Positions 55,001 to 64,000 of a stretch of DNA of 64,000 nucleotides are shown one piece after another. The position numbers and the translations under genes are program-made. The notes beneath the pieces are model-generated. The model did no database searches and was not told where the DNA came from. It was given only the letters and a program-made list of their open reading frames with translations. Source of the DNA: Diphasiastrum complanatum (taxonomy: Eukaryota > Streptophyta > Lycopodiopsida > Lycopodiales > Lycopodiaceae). The stretch covers positions 29,256,995 to 29,320,994 of the forward strand of contig CM055096.1 in the NCBI GenBank assembly GCA_029204225.1, given 5' to 3'. Numbering within the stretch: the first letter of the stretch is position 1; the number at the start of each line of letters is the position of its first letter.

Positions 55001-58000
55001 ACTTTGGGTGAGATCCTAGTTTCTTGAAGCACCTCAGTTTTTGAGTATTTTTCAAGAATTTCTTTTGTTTGATTGAAGAATCAATCATGGCAGGCCTAAG
55101 TGAGAGTCTACTCAATGAGTCAAGTAGATTGGATGGAACCAACTACAAGTTGTGGAAATTTAAGATGCAAAATATTCTCATGGATAGAGAATGTTGGGAC
55201 ATAGTCACAAGAAATGAGCCTATTCCAGATTTTGAGCCTAAGTTGAAGATTACATCAAAAGAGGATCAAAGGCACATTGTATCATCAACCTTTCTTTGAA
55301 GAATAACATTATTCCTCTCATTAGGTGTGTTATGGGACCTCGTGAGGCTTGGGGATGTTGAGGTCTATGTATGAGACCGTCACTACGACTAGAGTCCTCC
55401 AGAACAAACTACATACAATCAGAATGGACTTCGGTGATTCAATTGTTGAGCACATTACGAAGATCAAGGTCAAGACCAACTTGCTACAGTTGGAGAGTGT
55501 GTAAGTGATAGGGACATAGACTCAATCGCTTTGAGCAGTTTGTCAAATGCTTTTCAAGGCTATGTCATGAGTCCCTCAGTAAGGTAGAGACTGCCCTTAT
55601 TTGAAAAACTGTGTGGTTTACTCATGCATGAAGAAGTGAGGAGGAAGAACTTTTCTGAAAGGGAAGGTAATGATGAGCAAGCATTCGCTTCGAAGAAGAA
55701 GCAATTTTCCAAAGGCAAGAAAAAGGGCAAATTCAACAATGGCGATTCGACACATAATCTTGAGCAACAGATGGGTCAGATGCAAGTTTTGGATTCATAG
55801 AGTTCTAGTTCTTCATTTACACCAAAAAGAAAGGGTGATTGCTACTATTGGCAAATATGATCATTTTGCTTTTGAATGTCATAAGAAGCAAAGTGAGCAA
55901 AAGAAAGGCAAGAAGCAAACATTTCACTTTGCTAAGAAGGTTGCAAATAACAATAATGAAGATATTGCACAGTTTGAACTCTTCACTACTGCATTGGCAA
56001 CTCAAGCCACATGTTGGTCGGTACATCGATTCCAGTGCCTCTAAGCTCTTTGTACAATGAAGTACACTTGTTAAGTAATGATTTGATCTGACTTGGCAAC
56101 TCATTGCCACTTAATTGAGGTCTTCTTGACCCAATTTAATAGATCTCAAGAGATCTTAGTCCTTAGATCCTGTGTTGATTTCCCCCTTACAACACCTTCA
56201 AAAAACCTTGAAAAATTGACTCTATTTGATCTAGTTTGATCAAAACTTTATAGAATCTTGCAAACTTAGATCTCCCTATTCTAGTCACTCTTGAAAAACT
56301 TCAATAAGACTCTCACACACTCTCAGATGAGGCTGGACTAGAATTGGACCCTTACTTATGCAAAACTATGACCAATTTTAAGATAATTTTGACAATACAT
56401 TCATTTTTGACAATTCTAGCTACTTGGCATCAAATAGACTTGATGGGCGGGCACCCACTAAACCTGAACCTGAACCTGAACCCGAGCAGACATGAGTTTA
56501 TACAAAGGATCCATGCTATTCAATGGGTGATCCAAATCCAAATATGAAGGTAGATCTAGATTCTTCATTACAAGCTCAACACTTATGTAGAAAAGAAACA
56601 AAAAATCAAAAATTTCTATGTTGGTATGCCTTCAAACGTTTTGGTCATTCTCAATATCTGAGCGACACACACAATGACTTGAACCTTCTTTGAACCAAAA
56701 ACACCTCAGCACCTCCAAAAATCCAAGTTCGATCACTATCTCAAAACTGAGGCCTCTCAAATTAGAGGTAACTCAATTTTGGCCTTCAAGTGAATTCATA
56801 GTTTGATGTATTGATCAAAGCTTCAACTTGGCTCTAATACCATACTAAAAAATGAAGGATGCCAAAGACTCGCAATCACTTATGAAGCTTGGGAGTTATC
56901 ACTCAAACATTCAAACAAGTTTCGATGATTCTAGGTAAGCTAAAATGCAAGAAATTGATTAGTTTAAGAGTAAAGCTATGTACTAATCTTATGCAAAAAT
57001 CTAACCTAAGACTAAGCTACTCTCAATAAGTCATTGTTCCCAACTTCTCGACAACATTCCCGTTCCCAAGGTTCACGTTCCCATTTCGTTCCCATTCCCT
57101 GGTAACTATGCAAAGTAGACAATGTTTCGTAGTCCCCTGATAGCAGCCTACGTATTGTAGTTTACTGGACCGGTTGTGCCGCTTCCAACTGCCGAATCTT
57201 GACATGGTATCAGAGCCAAGTGTGGGCGAGGTGTCTCATTGAGCTTGCTTGAGTGGGGGTGTTAGCAGACCAATTTGCAAGTTGCACACAATGAGCGTGT
57301 TGGAGCTTGTGGCACCCGGAGAAGATGCAAGAAATGTCCCATAAGCAAAGGTCAAATGGATGAGAGCCTCTATATAAGCTCAAAGTAGACAATATTCCCT
57401 ATTCCCTTGGTACCAACCTTTTGAGGTCAAAGGGATGGTAAGTGGCTAGGTGGTGGGGATGGGATCCCACGTGCGGCCCATGGATGCACTTTGTGTTGTT
57501 GCTTTATGTTGTCGAACTTTGACATGGTATGTTAGAGTTAATGGTCACATTCTTACCCTTAACGTTGTTGTCTAGGATTAATTAAAATTATCGGGGCATG
57601 CTACGTGCTGATCCTAGGGGCCTTTACCTATTATTAGTAAAGTCAAGTTAGGAGCACGAGTTTTGATATAGATAAGTGTTAAGTACTTTTACCATATTTA
57701 AAGACACCATTTAGGAAATTGCTTTAAAGTTGCTCTTTCATTAATAGCATAGAGACATGATGCTAAACTCTATATAACGTAGTGCACCCTACCACATATG
57801 TAATAGGACATAGTTGGAGTTTATCTCATCACTTGTGTTTTCTCCCATGTGTTTGGCTATTGTTTAATCACAATAGGAATCTTATCTTGGTCACTTCTGT
57901 GAGCAAGTCGGCTTTATCTTCTTCAAATCTTGATTTTTGTTCTTAAGCCAACAAAACTCAAAATGAAGAGCACTCTTTTCAACTTTCAAAGATTTGCATT

Positions 58001-60093
58001 GTGTGTCCTTTAGTTTATTGTCAAAACCATCTGTGATTAGCTTATCAATATGAACTTCAAATCTTCCAGATTGATTTGCGTGTATAATGTCATGAAGGCA
58101 TATGGTTAAAGAAGCATACGTGAAGTTTTTCCTTCTAATGTACAAGAAGTGTTGCATAATTCTACAAGCTGTTACAATAAACTTAGGTCTTTAGGAAACA
58201 TTACAAAATTTCCATGCCATATACAAATAGGAAGATTTGGGTAACGATTTGGATAACAATGACACAAATCTTGACAATTCTTCATTACACTCATATTGGA
58301 AAGAAAACAAGCGCTACAAGTTCCTACTAAAGAATAGACTTTATTCAATATTGATTCATCATTCCAAATAAAATCTTTGCAAACAGAGACAAAATTATTT
58401 GAGCATTATACACATACGAACAACACTTACAAAGAAGAACTTCCTCCTCGGTATAAAATGGAGTGTGAGTGTGATGGAAGAAATGAGACTTTTTTCAAAT
58501 TCGAAGTCACATGATTCAGAACTTTAGCTTTCCATTATGATAACAAGCCATGGACTCTGAAAGACCCTTCAATGCAGTAGATGAACTTATTAGATAGTTT
58601 TAGATTCTAACAAGCAAGCATCAATTGCAAGAGGACATAATTTAGCATCTATAGAAACGGACTCTTTCAAAAATGATGCAAGAAGGATCAATGTATCTGC
58701 AGCAACAATAGGACCCAAATAAGGATCTCACAACTTAGAATAAATGGAACAGACCTATGAAGAACAGACAACTTTTGATTTCTTGAAAGATTCAACCAAT
58801 GTCAGCATATTAGATGGCTTTTGCCCTGTAGTTTTTATTCTCTGTGATCACCTCCATGGAGCCAAGATATGCATCAGTGACACTCTTCTCATCATATTTA
58901 TCATAATAGATTTACAAACATCAAAGACAGAATGGATATTCTTTTGAATGTTCTTTTGAGATACAAAATTCACTTAAAAGAGGAGCAACTTCGGCATTAG
59001 ATTATGTCCGAGATATTGGCAAATAAAAAGGCCAAAGGTGCAAGCAAGCAGTGGAAGATTCCAGACTTTCTTGACACAAGGAGGAAGAGCATTCATATTT
59101 ACAGGTTTTCTACAAATAGAGCTCAAACTGATTCTGTCAAGATCAGGCTAAGTAACAACTGCTAAAAGTACATCAATCAAAATATGGCAGGACGGAACCA
59201 AAAATGGATACATGGAACTCCCAAAAATGCCCAGGAGGAGGCGTATCCTCATCAAATCCTCCACCTTTACTATAGTTGAGTGAAAAAGGGAAATTTACAG
59301 CAAAAAGAACATTGAATATACCAAATGAAGATGCTTTTGCTCCACAAACAAACAGTCCGCTAAAGCTAGCTGGATGAGAGCATGAATTGTCGTGATCCTA
59401 ACAAGCTGAGAATCATCATTGAGCATATCTAACAGCATCTCCAAGGAAGCTCTTGCCAGCTTTTCAGAATGTCCACTTAAATTTGCCAAAGACTGGATGG
59501 ATGCTAGTCGCACCTGCAAAACAAGAGACCATAAAGTAGCTTAGTAAAGAAGATATAGATTAGGTAACACGCATCTTCTGCTCAAGAGGTGTTAAAATCA
59601 TCTGCATCATTTTGTCTTCTCCAAGTACTATATCGCAGATCCTAGTGATAAAATTTGACAAGTATGAGGTGAAACCACCTCTGGCTAAAAATGACACGTG
59701 AGTTCAAATATGTTTCCTTGACTGCTAAGTGAACCAACTCTTTGTTCCTCTCATGTTTAGCTACACATGTATTCCCATTGATGGATCACTACATTTCACT
59801 TTCAAGTTTCAACCACCACTTACTTCATGAAACTCATCTTCAAGTCCATGAACAAATGCTCCAGCAGCACCCTGGTAAGGATGGACCACTTGAGATTCAT
59901 GTCCCACAAACCCATTTCCTCTTTCTTGCAATATGTTGCCAATCGAAGTGGTTGTCTCGCTCTCACCAGCTTCAAACAATTTTTTGCTAAGTGCTTGCAG
60001 CAAAAATCTCTCATTCACATGTGTCATCCTCCCAAGTGCATGGCAGGCCTTTAATCTTACTCTCATCTCCATATCTGTTACTGCACTGCATAC
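48067..60093 (-). CDS. INTS4: Integrator complex subunit 4 / SIEL homologue, C-terminal six exons
   Basis: Minus-strand exons 59824-60093, 59322-59513, 52255-52395, 51208-51297, 49263-49903 and 48067-49012 join in one frame (2280 bp, 759 residues plus TGA). All junctions are GT-AG. HEAT/ARM repeats fill the first part (MRVRLKACHALGRM, GAAGAFVHGLEDEF, DDSQLVRITTIHALIQLAL); the conserved C-terminus has HGRGPQGHLLPLSTEREVYL. INTS4 scaffolds the Integrator cleavage module with INTS9 and INTS11, processing snRNA 3' ends in the nucleus. Its Arabidopsis relative SIEL also binds SHORT-ROOT and supports its movement. Family proteins are roughly 930-960 residues, so about 200 N-terminal residues must lie beyond 61620 or outside the window. 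No frame breaks, so probably functional. Confidence 0.88.
49263..49903 (-). CDS. INTS4: INTS4 exon with acidic linker
   Basis: Starts MKVLMNADMGLDDQKCKG after GGTGCAG, ends RALRI.. before GTAAGA. Includes a low-complexity acidic/Ser stretch (SSKSDEEDEFTQLKNTF, VDVPSTSSTPWE). Confidence 0.85.
49904..51207 (-). other. INTS4 intron, 1.3 kb
   Basis: No coding sequence recognised. Holds a perfect 22-bp palindrome (50326-50347). Confidence 0.6.
51208..51297 (-). CDS. INTS4: INTS4 exon, 30 codons
   Basis: ETSSMFRALKTLGRRHGSF to NELLEE between TTGGCAG and GAG/GTTATT. Aligns with the segment before the VAALLVL-type helix in plant relatives. Confidence 0.8.
51298..52254 (-). other. INTS4 intron, 957 bp
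   Basis: Nothing recognised; reading-through would stop quickly. Confidence 0.6.
52255..52395 (-). CDS. INTS4: INTS4 exon, 47 codons
   Basis: IFAVLEDMDGEVRIPGRDLL to KDFDKHME between CTTCTCTAG and GAG/GTTACA. Follows HLHL of the upstream exon as in relatives (LHxxLxxLxDxxxxVR). Confidence 0.85.
52396..53309 (-). other. INTS4 large intron, 3' part
   Basis: First 900 bp of the 6.9 kb intron (52396-59321) show no element ends or ORFs. Confidence 0.5.
53310..53910 (+). pseudogene. Gypsy integrase C-terminal half, in INTS4 intron
   Basis: Reads VIHQFSTPYYARGNGQAESS (the third catalytic residue, E, is kept), KILRDILTKTVEASRSDWVH, HTALWAF.TTYKVSTNQTPF and HLVYGQDPVMPTEF; later LMYKTKLIRG, RRTGFDTLVNGSQLRKFW. 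This is the Tat/Athila-like integrase ending. Inserted antisense to INTS4. Two or more stops. Confidence 0.8.
53911..54211. other. Spacer, T-rich
   Basis: A T-rich run (53920-53970) and a 62-codon ORF (54032-54220) without motifs. Confidence 0.4.
54212..55060 (-). pseudogene. Copia RT/RNase H fragment, in INTS4 intron
   Basis: Minus strand: YTRLSSFLISLGFSSCSYDP, AKFSEYDITVLTLYVGDIIL (YVDD changed to YVGD), MQDLSLLHFVLGIEVVRG, QPKYATSLIDRFG, then FMQTPSIIHWRMSKRVLGYI. Earlier parts of RT are deleted to a linker EDPREEPSGEDQDLPSR at about 54900. Sense with INTS4. Confidence 0.8.
55069..56060 (+). pseudogene. Copia gag to protease start, opposite strand to the adjacent RT
   Basis: ATG at 55087 (MAGLSESLLNESSRLDGTNY), KLWKFKMQNILMDRECWDIV, then with frame shifts LSLKNNIIPLIRCVMGPREA, VLQNKLHTIRMDFGDSIVEH, a zinc-knuckle-like CYYxGKYDHFAFECHKK (about 55840), and YIDSSASKLFVQ (about 56020), a degraded protease active site. 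It is head to head with the RT at 54212-55060. Confidence 0.75.
56061..57094. other. Intron sequence with a minus-strand PBS
   Basis: Minus strand TGGTATTAGAGCC at 56830-56842 looks like a Copia PBS, so a minus-strand 5' LTR may begin at 56843; its other end was not found. AACCTGAACCTGAACC at about 56461 is a short tandem run. No ORF of note. Confidence 0.4.
57095..57524 (+). mobile_element. TRIM-like miniature LTR element
   Basis: An LTR end CTTGACA at 57204 is followed by a PBS TGGTATCAGAGCC (57205-57217), only about 35 bp of internal DNA, a polypurine tract GAGTGGGGG (57251-57259) and a 265-bp 3' LTR (57260-57524, TGTTAGCAGACC to TTTGACA). The 5' LTR keeps only its last 110 bp (CAAAGTAGACAAT to CTTGACA, matching 57383-57524). 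Terminal-repeat retrotransposons in miniature code for nothing and depend on other elements. TGGTAT follows the 3' LTR too, hinting at a former tandem copy. Confidence 0.65.
57525..59321. other. INTS4 large intron, 5' part
   Basis: No element ends or protein motifs recognised; an 88-codon minus ORF (57891-58157) matches nothing I know. Exon phases on both sides fit directly, so no exon is expected here. Confidence 0.5.
59322..59513 (-). CDS. INTS4: INTS4 exon with ARM/HEAT repeat
   Basis: VRLASIQSLANLSGHSEKLA to EQKHLHL, 64 codons, between TTTTGCAG and TTG/GTATAT. Confidence 0.9.
59514..59823 (-). other. INTS4 intron, 310 bp
   Basis: GTAAGT donor at 59823; no other feature. Confidence 0.7.
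59824..60093 (-). CDS. INTS4: INTS4 exon with ARM repeat, first in window
   Basis: VCSAVTDMEMRVRLKACHAL to VHGLEDEFHE, 90 codons, acceptor TTTGCAG at 60094. It is not the first exon of the gene: it begins inside a repeat. Confidence 0.9.
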
Positions 60094-60634
60094 CTGCAAA
60101 GAAATTTTTCAAACCACCTTTGCTAAAGAGATCTTTGTAACACAAACATCTGTACAGAGAACTCCACATCAATTAGGCAGATAAGGTAGGCCAATGTTTT
60201 TGGAAGAACTTAAAGATGTTAATGAAGGACTTCCTGGTTGGGACACTAAATTCATGTCAGTTTGTTAAAGAAATTGTCAAAAGTTTAAAAAAAGTGCAGC
60301 CTTCAACTTCCCTGATAGCCATTTTCAAACAGAGAGAATTCAAGAACTATGTGGGATGGCCCTTTTATCATAAGCTAACTCAAACTTTCAAAGGTCTTTA
60401 GTCATACAATTGACTACTTTCCCTGCCTCAATAGAGCGCATGCACATTTAAGGAATTAACAAGTGAACCACTTTGTCAATACCATAATAATGAGTCAAAA
60501 GGTTAGGCTTTTAGGAAGAATTCATAGAGCTCTGATGGAGAACATGCAGAGGGAGAGGAGAAAAAAATACTTACCACTCAACCTCTACAGAGCATATGTA
60601 GGCCGATGTATGTCAGATAAACCAGCTGCAGTGT
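60094..60634 (-). other. INTS4 intron, no further exon recognised
   Basis: No upstream INTS4 exon found in 60094-61620; the intron probably continues through the transposons to beyond 64000. Confidence 0.5.
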
Positions 60635-61255
60635 TTGCTCAAAACTTCCCCATCACAGCCGTCACCTGTAGCCGGCACTAGCTCCGCTGCAGCATCTATT
60701 CCACCTTCTTCTGGAGAGACTCCTGCAGTGCCAGTAGGTGGGGCAAGCAGTAGTGCTATTGGTAGGGCTGGAGGTGTTAGGGGACGGGGTCGAGGACATG
60801 TGAGAGGCAGGGATGTTTTTGTGACAGCCTTCCAGCAGTCGCTCCGCAAACTTAATGGCTAGAAAATTGTTCATGAGATGAGCGGCAGCTTGGACGACGG
60901 GATCGTTGATGGCGGCGATCAGATATCCATCATTCGTCTGTTGAATGGATTCTGAGGAGTCTAGGTAGGGGCGAATTAGTTTAGGAGCACGGCGGTGTGA
61001 TGGCTTTGGTCTATCACCGGAAAGAATTCCTATGGTCACCAGGGAGGCAGTGTTCACATGCACACGGTGCGTGGTACCCCGGTATTGGACATAAAAGCGG
61101 TGTTTATCTTCATCCCACGTGGCGTAGCCATGACGATGAAGTCCATATTGAGGGCGCAGGTAAAGAGCGTTAGGTAAATGCCCATTGCTTCAAGGAGAGG
61201 TTGGGCGGTTTGAACCCAAGGTGCGATCTGAGATTCCGTAGGCAGGTTTTTAGAT
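60635..61255 (-). pseudogene. Unrecognised coding-like segment inserted in a hAT remnant
   Basis: From 61255 down the minus strand reads NLPTESQIAPWVQTAQPLLE, AMGIYLTLFTCALNMDFIVM, one frame shift, then HRVHVNTASLVTIGILSGDR, KLIRPYLDSSESIQQTNDGY, AAAHLMNNFLAIKFAERLLE to about 60810. It looks like a genuine protein of about 150 residues; family unknown. The plus strand over 60635-60862 reads a Ser/Gly/Arg-rich frame (GGVRGRGRGHVRGRD), possibly a transposase linker. Confidence 0.35.
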
Positions 61256-61620
61256 GTGGGGAATGCAGTTGCTATTGCTGTTAGGAGGTGCTTTAACTTG
61301 CACGACCTCCCCTTTCATGTGGCACAGACCCCTGCATGGAGAGATATAATGCGAGCAGTGTCTCGTATCGGTGTTGAGTGGGAGGGCCCGACCATGGAGC
61401 AGTTGAGGACGAGAGAGCTACATGCTAAGCGGCAGTCCGTGAATACTGACCTACAGCCCATTAGGAAGTCATGGGCGAGGTATACCAACTTTCAATCTCC
61501 AAATTTGCAACTTAGTTAGTTGAAATTGTTGTCGAATGTTTTAGGTTTGGATGCACCATAATATCAAATGGTTGGACTGATGCAAGGAGCCACCATCCTG
61601 TGAATATATTGGTGTCTTCT
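61256..61620 (+). pseudogene. hAT transposase fragment (DUF659), cut by a Copia LTR
   Basis: Reads AVAIAVRRCFNLHDLPFHVA, WRDIMRAVSRIGVEWEGPTM, EQLRTRELHAKRQSV, then in another frame CTIISNGWTDARSHHPVNIL, the hallmark DUF659 core (SDGWTD) of plant hAT transposases. The frame stops at 61620, where the LTR begins. The BED zinc finger and the C-terminal dimerisation domain are not seen. Confidence 0.75.
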
Positions 61621-62768
61621 TGTCGGAAAGTGGTGTGCAAAAGATAGGTCTAGCTCGAAAAGAAACGAATGAAAATAATTCGAGTGTCTAGAAAGAAAAA
61701 AATTTGTGCATGGCGGAATAAACTATCTTCCTCTTTCACAATGCATGACTTACGCCTATCAGTTTCAAACAAAACAATAGTGATAGAAATCACGTTTGAA
61801 CTTATAGTAACTAACTTTGAAACCATCAATACTACAGTGATTACGTAGCCACATAATAAAGCATTGAATTATCAAACAAATAATTTGTCGCGAATTAGTC
61901 GCGAAAAACTACAGAAACGCATACATTCTGAGACGAAGCTGAACGCAATAAAGGATAGTATTGATTCAGTATGAAAACAAAACAGAAGTAAATGAGTACA
62001 ATAAGTTGCGGATCAAAACCGCGTACTCTACGCTATCTCTGAGCGGCTAAAATGGAAGTCTGAATTAAGCGCAATGTTGATAAGCAATAGCGCAATAGCA
62101 ATCTCTAAAACAACTCTAAGAAGTGAGCTAGAATGCTCAGGAGTATTCAAGCTCGCAGGCTTGAGAGAGAGAGAGAGAGCTAACTATTCAAAAACTTCTA
62201 CTGATAATTTTGATAACTTTTTAAAACTGTATGAATATGAACAGTTATTTATACTAAGAAATTAGGTCATCAATTGCAATTGCCAGTTGGCTGGTGATCC
62301 GTTGGCATCCATCTGGTTCCTTGTCATTAATTGCTGATAAGCGGTGAAATTGGCCGTAAACATTCTGTCTGCATAAATGAACCAAAACTGTAGTTCTGCA
62401 GAAATGAACTAAAACAGCCACAGGTGACACTGTCGCAAAAAAGAGACAATGTCGGGATTTTGCAAAAAATGCGAAAAATGAGAGAGTGCCCTTAAATCTC
62501 ATTTAGGGTTGCCCCACACTTTGCCAGAGTCATTTCCTTAGCATTTGAGGCTCTGCGAAAATTGCGACATTGTGATTTTACACGAGATTCCTGACAGGCA
62601 AAAAATGTGACACCGTTTCAAACGCCGTGTATTTCTGCAAACTGTGTAAAAACACTTGTAATTCTGCAGACTGTATAAAAACACGAGAAAAAATCCGCAG
62701 AACTGGATAAATAATGGATGAAGATTGAAACCGATTAGTCGATTGGTAAGAAGGAGACTAATCTAACA
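61621..62768 (-). repeat. 3' LTR of Copia element 2
   Basis: Minus strand starts TGTTAGATTAGTCTCC at 62768, after a polypurine tract, and ends CTTTCCGACA at 61621. Long blocks match 1415-2570 (same family). Confidence 0.9.
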
Positions 62769-62777
62769 CTCCCCCTT
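62769..62777 (-). other. Polypurine tract of Copia element 2
   Basis: AAGGGGGAG on the minus strand, overlapping the pol stop codon and touching the LTR. Confidence 0.85.
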
Positions 62778-64000
62778 AATCTGAATCCTTGAATGCCTTG
62801 ACCTTCAAACTTAGTTCTACACAGAATCTTCTGTGTGATTCCAAATTTAATGCTTTAGTAAAAACATCTGCTATCATATCTTGCGTTCTACAGTACTGCA
62901 ATCTGACCTCTTCGTTGAGAACTTTGCTTTTGACGAAATGATACTTCAATTCAATGTGCTTACTCCTACAATGAAATCTAGGGTTGGCTGATAAAGCGAT
63001 GGCACTTTGATTATCACAAAATAATGTCGTCGGAGCATATTGATTCAGACCGATATCTGAGAGTAAATTCCTCAACCAAATTGCTTCCTTTGTAGCTTGA
63101 GAGGCTGCGATATACTCTGATTCAGTGGAAGATAGAGCTATCGAAGATTGCTTGTGACTGTTCCAAAAAATTGGACCATTGTTGAGGAAGAATGTAAATC
63201 CGGAAGTTTACGAGTGTCTACATCTCTTGCCCAACTTGCATCTGTGTAACCACTGAGTAAATTGAGTTTGTCGTTGCCGACTGCTCCATAACAAATGCAA
63301 AAGTCCATAGTAGCTCGAAGATATCTCATGACTCTGACAAGAGCCTTCCAATGTGTTATACCAGGGTTAGTCATATACTGACTGAGAGAGCTGACTGCAA
63401 AAGCTATGTCTGGCCTGGTACAGATCATGGCGTACATAAGGGATCCTATAATAGAATGGTAAGGATACTCACGCATCTGCTGCTTCTCATGAATTGTTTG
63501 GGGACACTGGTCCTTTGACAATCTGAGACCTAGTTCCATTGGTGAGAGAACTAACTTGCAATTCATCAGATTATATCTGACTAACATGTTGCCGATGTAC
63601 CTCTGTTGAGTAATGTAGATCAACTTCTGTTTTCTGTCTCTGTGGACTTGAATACCAAGATAAATTGAGCTTTGCCCAGATCGCTCATGTCGAATTCAGA
63701 AGATAGCATTGTCTTGGCCTCTTTTATCAGATCGGTACGATTGCTGAAAAGCAATGTATCATCCACGTATAAAGTGATAATGATAAAAGACTGATGCACT
63801 GCCTTGAAGTAAACGTTTGAATCTGAAGAGCTAGGCGTGTAGCCGTGATCAATAAGGAAAGTATTGATCCTTTGAAACCATGCTCGAGCAGATTGCTTCA
63901 AGCCATAAAGTGCCTTGTGGAGTTTACACACATGATTGTGTTTACCCTCGATAATATAACCTTCGGGTTGCACCATGTAAATGTCTTCTTCGATAACTCC
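62776..64000 (-). pseudogene. Copia pol, RT to RNase H, running off the right edge
   Basis: From the right edge: ALYGLKQSARAWFQRINTFL, IIITLYVDDTLLFSNRTDL (YVDD intact), MSDLGKAQFIL, a frame change near 63620, YITQQRYIGNMLVRYNLMNC, CTRPDIAFAVSSLSQYMTNP, GYTDASWARDVDTRKL, a second frame change near 63140, then TTLFCDNQSAIALSANPRFH and DMIADVFTKAL before the stop at 62776. RNase H D, E, D residues are preserved. Only two or three frame breaks, so this insertion is young. Confidence 0.9.

Noticed and set aside
1..64000. CRISPR arrays, rRNA or tRNA genes
   Set aside because: No regular spaced repeats, rRNA-like stretches or tRNA-shaped sequences were seen; tRNA-like words are PBSs.

Overview
The window looks like nuclear DNA from a land plant with a large, retrotransposon-rich genome. 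Evidence: spliced genes with GT-AG introns, a long PLS-type pentatricopeptide repeat (PPR) protein ending in a DYW deaminase domain, an OSB-type organellar DNA-binding family member, an Integrator subunit 4 / SIEL homologue with a 6.9 kb intron, and wall-to-wall Ty1-Copia and Ty3-Gypsy debris. The style of the PPR gene and the density of old LTR elements suggest a fern or another seed-free vascular plant. That is inference; nothing here fixes the species.

Layout, left to right. 1-2570: end of a minus-strand Copia element (gag, PBS, 5' LTR) joined to Gypsy-like gag/protease debris. 2869-7865: plus-strand Copia element A with no RT or RNase H, carrying what looks like the promoter and first two exons of a host gene. 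7866-18020: plus-strand Copia element B (gag, protease, integrase, RT, RNase H), split by two later insertions: a 3.1 kb solo-LTR-like block with a perfect 5-bp target duplication (9672-12785), and a 2.2 kb fold-back structure of two inverted LTR+PBS+leader arms (12859-15034). 18020-25035: mosaic of gag scraps, a palindromic GCCACG-type cluster, Gypsy LTR/gag (19463-21200), Gypsy integrase and a 3' LTR start (21540-22750), then about 2.3 kb with nothing recognisable.

25036-28834 (minus) holds the main host locus: two OSB PDF motifs, each split over two exons, directly upstream of an 815-codon DYW-PPR open frame. The splice sites fit an in-frame OSB-PPR fusion. 29744-31092 (minus) is a well-formed four-exon gene for a 351-residue protein with a C-terminal GIY-YIG nuclease domain. 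Just upstream on the same strand is a Pif1-type helicase gene (31235-33412) broken by an 890-bp tandem duplication and cut at its N-terminus by another LTR element. The pair could be the remains of an uncommon mobile element.

33400-48066 is again repeats: an LTR element with an unrecognised ORF beside its 3' LTR, a deleted minus-strand Copia (35303-36745), a 2.9 kb relative of the solo LTR, and a minus-strand Copia (41193-44565) with an AATTT target duplication but no RT.

48067-60093 (minus) carries the last six coding exons (759 residues) of the Integrator subunit 4 / SIEL homologue; its first exons lie beyond the right edge. Its largest intron holds a Gypsy integrase, a Copia with gag and RT head to head, and a TRIM-like miniature LTR element. 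The next intron upstream holds a hAT (DUF659) transposase fragment cut by a young minus-strand Copia, whose 3' LTR, RNase H and RT fill 61621-64000. That LTR belongs to the same family as the one at 1415-2570.

All host-type genes (OSB-PPR, GIY-YIG, INTS4) are on the minus strand. OSB and DYW-PPR families both act in organelles (DNA maintenance and C-to-U RNA editing), so their adjacency or fusion is functionally suggestive. INTS4 belongs to nuclear snRNA 3'-end processing and is unrelated to its repeat-derived neighbours.
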